Assembly: GCA_910578495.1 (NCBI GenBank)
Contig: CAJTRE010000018.1
Location: forward strand, 30,549 to 54,273
Source of the DNA: an uncultured Dorea sp.
Lineage (GTDB): Bacteria > Bacillota > Clostridia > Lachnospirales > Lachnospiraceae
Reading direction: 5' to 3'
Length of the DNA stretch: 23,725 nucleotides
Numbering within the stretch: position 1 is the first letter of the stretch; every line of letters starts with the position of its first letter. The notes under the pieces are model-generated. The model was not told the origin of the DNA. It made no database searches and was given only the letters and a program-made list of their open reading frames with translations. Position numbers and translations under genes: made by a program. Shown here in pieces: positions 21,343 through 23,725 of this stretch.

Positions 21343-21908
21343 TCAATCGTGAATTTTCCAACCATTCAGCCATTTTTCGGTTTCTGCGGCGCTGTGGTCG
21401 ATAATTTCGCTGTGTCCCCAATCCAAAGTGTCAATGGCGCTCACATCTTCATCGCTCAAAGTAAAATCCCAAATATAAGTGCTCCCGCTTGCGCAAAAAC
21501 GGATGAAGCTCTACCTGATTTACGTCGGGAATCACCTTTTCATTGGCGCACAAATCGGCAAGACGGTCGGGATAAAAATTGCACACGCCGATTGCACGAA
21601 TTTTTCCCTGCTCATAGAGTTCTTCCATTGCTCGCCAAGAACCGTAGTAATCGCCAAACGGCTGATGAATCAGATACAGGTCAAGATAGTCGAGTCCTAA
21701 TTTATTAAGCGAGGTCTGAAATGCCTTTTTTTGCATTTTCATAACCTGCGTCTTGAATCCACAGTTTTGTTGTGATGAACAGTTCTTCACGGGAAATACC
21801 GCTTTTCTTGATAGCCTTTCCAACCGCTTTTTCGTTCTCTGTCTGACCGCAGGCCGCCAGAGAAATAGCAAGGGTTACTGCCATAAGAATAGCTAAAAAC
21901 TTTTTCAT
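21343..21908 (-). pseudogene. Aldo/keto reductase remnant fused to a lipoprotein leader
   Basis: The frame opens at ATG 21906-21908 (AGGAGG upstream) with a perfect lipoprotein signal, MKKFLAILMAVTLAISLAAC (lipobox LAAC, C20), then joins directly to mid-N-terminal aldo/keto reductase text (ENEKAVGKAIKKSGISREEL, FITTKLWIQDAGYENAKK). The first about 50 reductase residues with catalytic Asp and Tyr are missing. An extra A in the run at 21726-21732 shifts the frame; corrected, it continues AFQTSLNKLGLDYLDLYLIH to VIPDVNQVELHPF. A deletion near 21480 then jumps to the C-terminal WDFTLSDEDVSAIDTLDWGH and stop 21343. Three lesions make it non-functional as a reductase. Confidence 0.85.
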
Positions 21909-21917
21909 ATTTTCCTC

Positions 21918-22595
21918 CTACTGTGACGTACCGATTTCAGAAAGCCATTCGCTTACCGCACTATCCGGGTTAGAGGAAGAACCGCTGCCAATATGCAGAC
22001 CGTCTGTTACTGTTCCGTTCGGCTCAAGATCTTTCATTTCATTAACGGTATTTGAAAGACCGCTGCCGCCGCTGGTGCAGAACGGAGCAATCATTTTGCC
22101 AGACAAATCGTAGCTGTCAAAGAATGTATAAAGAATCATCGGCATATCACCCCACCAGTTGGGAAACCCCACATAGATCACATCATAATCTGCGATATTT
22201 TCAATGCTGTTTGCAATGGCGGGACGGGCGTTTTCTCTCTGTTCCTGCTGTGCAAAATCTACAACCGTATCATAATCGTCGCTATATGGTGTGGCGGGTA
22301 CGATTTCAAAAATGTCGGAATCCGTCTGGCTTTGAATCGACTTCGCAACATTTGTGGTGTTACCCGACCATGAGAAATAGACAACCAAGGATTTCGAGCC
22401 AGCCTCCGTAGGCTCAGCTTCCGAGGCAGAGCTTTCGGGATTGCTGCTTGAATAATCCGCTTCCTCGGTTGGAGTGGAACTCGACTCGCTGCTCTGCGGT
22501 GTAGGAGCGGAATATTCCTCGTTGTTTGTGTTGCTGCACGCCGCCAAAGAGAACAGCAGAGTAAAGACAATAAGAATAGAACCTATTTTTTTCAT
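21918..22595 (-). CDS. Lipoprotein flavodoxin
   Basis: A 225-residue surface-anchored flavodoxin. Signal peptide type II with lipobox LAAC (C20) in MKKIGSILIVFTLLFSLAAC. A Ser/Pro/Glu-rich linker spans about 21-68, then the flavodoxin domain: SLVVYFSWSGNTTNVAKSIQ (phosphate loop SWSGNT), YVGFPNWWGDMPMILYTFFD, APFCTSGGSGLSNTVNEM. FMN carried outside the membrane suggests extracellular electron transfer, which fits the DUF4405-like membrane protein of the same operon; that link is inference. First gene of the operon after the LysR terminator; GAAAGGAGC ribosome site. Confidence 0.92.
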   Translation of the reverse strand: MKKIGSILIVFTLLFSLAACSNTNNEEYSAPTPQSSESSSTPTEEADYSSSNPESSASEAEPTEAGSKSLVVYFSWSGNTTNVAKSIQSQTDSDIFEIVPATPYSDDYDTVVDFAQQEQRENARPAIANSIENIADYDVIYVGFPNWWGDMPMILYTFFDSYDLSGKMIAPFCTSGGSGLSNTVNEMKDLEPNGTVTDGLHIGSGSSSNPDSAVSEWLSEIGTSQ

Positions 22596-22658
22596 TTTGA
22601 AAAGCTCCTTTCAAAGTTCAATCATTTTTGTTATTATCCTCGTTTTAGTTCAAACCTA

Positions 22659-22676
22659 AGATAATCTAATCTATCT
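22659..22676. promoter_or_regulatory. Candidate LysR-type operator
   Basis: AGATAATCTAATCTATCT has inverted 5-base arms (AGATA/TATCT) around 8 bases. It lies about 64 bases upstream of the lipoprotein flavodoxin start and downstream of the LysR gene, where an activator site for the operon would be expected. An additional ATTATC/GATAAT pair spans 22633-22665. Confidence 0.4.
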
Positions 22677-22710
22677 AACTGTTTTTCTGCTCCTTTCGCC
22701 GGCTTCAAAA

Positions 22711-22743
22711 AATAAAGGTGCTCCGTCCTGGAACACCTTTATT
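22711..22743 (-). terminator. Terminator of the LysR gene
   Basis: On the minus strand AATAAAGGTG pairs with CACCTTTATT (22734-22743 with 22711-22720), with an inner TCC/GGA extension, then TTTTTGAAG. It separates lysR from the operon downstream. Confidence 0.8.
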
Positions 22744-22773
22744 ATAGGTTTATTCACTTGAAATGTCTAATAC

Positions 22774-23664
22774 TTATAAATTATCATAAGATATGCTTTT
22801 TAGGTATTTTTTTGAGAACTCTATAAAAGCAGACGTAGCAGAAGAAAAAATTTGCTCCTTTTTCCACGCTAATGCAGTATCAATTTCCAGTGTTGGGAGG
22901 AGCGGTATAAACCGAAGCCCCTCATAGTTACAATTTAATTTAATGCCTATTACTGCCCCGATGTTACTTTGTGCCATCATTGCTTCGTTATAAAGCAAAT
23001 TGCCCTTTGCAATAATATTGACCTGTCCTGCATATTCCCCGAACCATTTACCTACGCTGCTCTCTGTAAATTCTCCCGATGTGGATATAAGCGGAATACC
23101 GAGCAAATCCTGCGGGGCTATAAAGTCTTTTTCAGCCAATGGGGAATCAAGCTGCACCAATGCACCCCATTGTTCTTTTACGGGCATAGATACAAAGTCA
23201 TATTTTCTTAAATCAATCGGCTCGACCATTAAGCCAATATCCAAAAGACCCCTCTCAATATAATCTCGGACATTACTTGCGTTTCCGCTGTAAAATTCAT
23301 AGCGTACAAGCGGGTACTTTTTCCGGAATTCTGCAATACAGTCAGTTAAGTATCGGGTAGACAAAAATTCTCCGCATCCTATCGAAATAACGCCCTCTAA
23401 ATTTTCATCTTTGTGCAGAAAATCCCGCTTTGTTTTATCTGCCAAAGACAATATTTCCTGTGCTCGGCGTTTTAATATCATTCCGTCTTCTGTTAAAACA
23501 ATATTATGATTGCTGCGAGTGAACAGCTTAACGCCAAGCTCCTGTTCTAAATCGGCAATTTGTCTTGATAAAGTAGGTTGCGTTATATGTAGCTGTTCTG
23601 CCGCTCTTGTAAAGTTTTCTTCCCTTGCAATCGCCAAAAAATAATTTAATACTCGAAGCTCCAT
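22774..23664 (-). CDS. LysR family transcriptional regulator
   Basis: A 296-residue LysR-type regulator. N-terminal winged HTH at 1-60 (MELRVLNYFLAIAREENFTR, AAEQLHITQPTLSRQIADLE), then a periplasmic-binding-like effector domain from about 90 (GVISIGCGEFLSTRYLTDCI, IDIGLMVEP-like, GIPLISTSGE). It has its own terminator and is followed on the same strand by the redox operon, so it is the probable regulator of that operon, likely sensing a small electrophile or redox-linked molecule; the effector is unknown. AGGAGGAAGAATACT precedes the ATG. Confidence 0.93.
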   Translation of the reverse strand: MELRVLNYFLAIAREENFTRAAEQLHITQPTLSRQIADLEQELGVKLFTRSNHNIVLTEDGMILKRRAQEILSLADKTKRDFLHKDENLEGVISIGCGEFLSTRYLTDCIAEFRKKYPLVRYEFYSGNASNVRDYIERGLLDIGLMVEPIDLRKYDFVSMPVKEQWGALVQLDSPLAEKDFIAPQDLLGIPLISTSGEFTESSVGKWFGEYAGQVNIIAKGNLLYNEAMMAQSNIGAVIGIKLNCNYEGLRFIPLLPTLEIDTALAWKKEQIFSSATSAFIEFSKKYLKSISYDNL

Positions 23665-23705
23665 AGTATTCTTCCTCCTACTACAATATATTTATGGTTA
23701 ATCTC

Positions 23706-23722
23706 CCTTACAGCCAGTAAGG
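23706..23722. repeat. Inverted repeat upstream of lysR
   Basis: CCTTAC (23706-23711) and GTAAGG (23717-23722) around five bases, about 42 bases upstream of the lysR start. It may be an autoregulatory operator or the end of a terminator from beyond the window. Confidence 0.35.
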
Positions 23723-23725
23723 AAT

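Noticed and set aside
20885..21421. Longer cupin start at 21421
   Set aside because: The added N-terminus is out-of-frame aldo/keto reductase remnant; a good ribosome site precedes the ATG at 21328.
1..23725. CRISPR array, rRNA genes, insertion sequence with transposase, group II intron
   Set aside because: No regularly spaced repeats, rRNA sequence, transposase or reverse transcriptase frame was seen.

Overview
The window looks like chromosomal DNA of a strictly anaerobic, low-GC Firmicute, most likely a member of the Lachnospiraceae. The grounds are strong AGGAGG-type ribosome sites, consensus sigma-A promoters, a YlmC/YmxH sporulation-type protein, a TM1266-type protein linked to iron-only hydrogenase, a flavodiiron protein, a monocluster ferredoxin and PduL as phosphotransacylase. 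The family placement is inferred from gene content and was not computed.

Region 1 (1-7457) is housekeeping and mostly on the minus strand: dapF, a small one-helix membrane protein, pduL (plus strand, own promoter), deoB, a TM1266-like regulator, a flavodiiron flavoprotein, exonuclease III, truA, nrdR, a PRC-barrel YlmC/YmxH protein and a [4Fe-4S] ferredoxin.

Region 2 (about 7577-12647) is a compact, apparently complete integrated element of about 5.03 kb in the 3' end of a tRNA-Pro(GGG) gene. It is bounded by a 28-bp perfect direct repeat (37 bp with one mismatch). The right copy is part of the intact tRNA and the left copy is the displaced tRNA end. Its plus-strand operon encodes a small unknown protein, an HUH rolling-circle Rep and a tyrosine integrase. 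The operon starts at a consensus promoter flanked by two related operator-like palindromes and faces an XRE repressor gene with its own consensus promoter, which resembles a lysogeny-type switch. A large imperfect inverted repeat just before rep is a good candidate replication origin. The left half carries a GNAT acetyltransferase, a small HTH protein and a divergent one-helix membrane or exported protein. There are no capsid, Zot-like, conjugation or helicase genes, so it looks like a rolling-circle integrative element or satellite. This is the most interesting system in the window.

Region 3 (12803-15774) is chromosomal again: a dapB-like gene, a possible operon of YbjQ-family protein, NadM-like nucleotidyltransferase and Crp/Fnr regulator, then thioredoxin on the other strand.

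Region 4 (about 15880-23664) is an accessory, partly decayed block. It begins with scars: an unassigned fragment, and a response-regulator DNA-binding domain that has lost its receiver and its C-terminus. A dense minus-strand redox operon follows. Intact members are a LysR regulator, a lipoprotein flavodoxin, a cupin, a soluble flavodoxin, a sugar O-acetyltransferase, an aldo/keto reductase and a DUF4405-like membrane protein. Broken members are two aldo/keto reductases with deletions and frameshifts, a tautomerase with a frameshift, and a carboxymuconolactone decarboxylase with an in-frame TGA. Three of the lesions are single-base changes in A-runs, so sequencing error or slippage variation has to be considered besides true decay.
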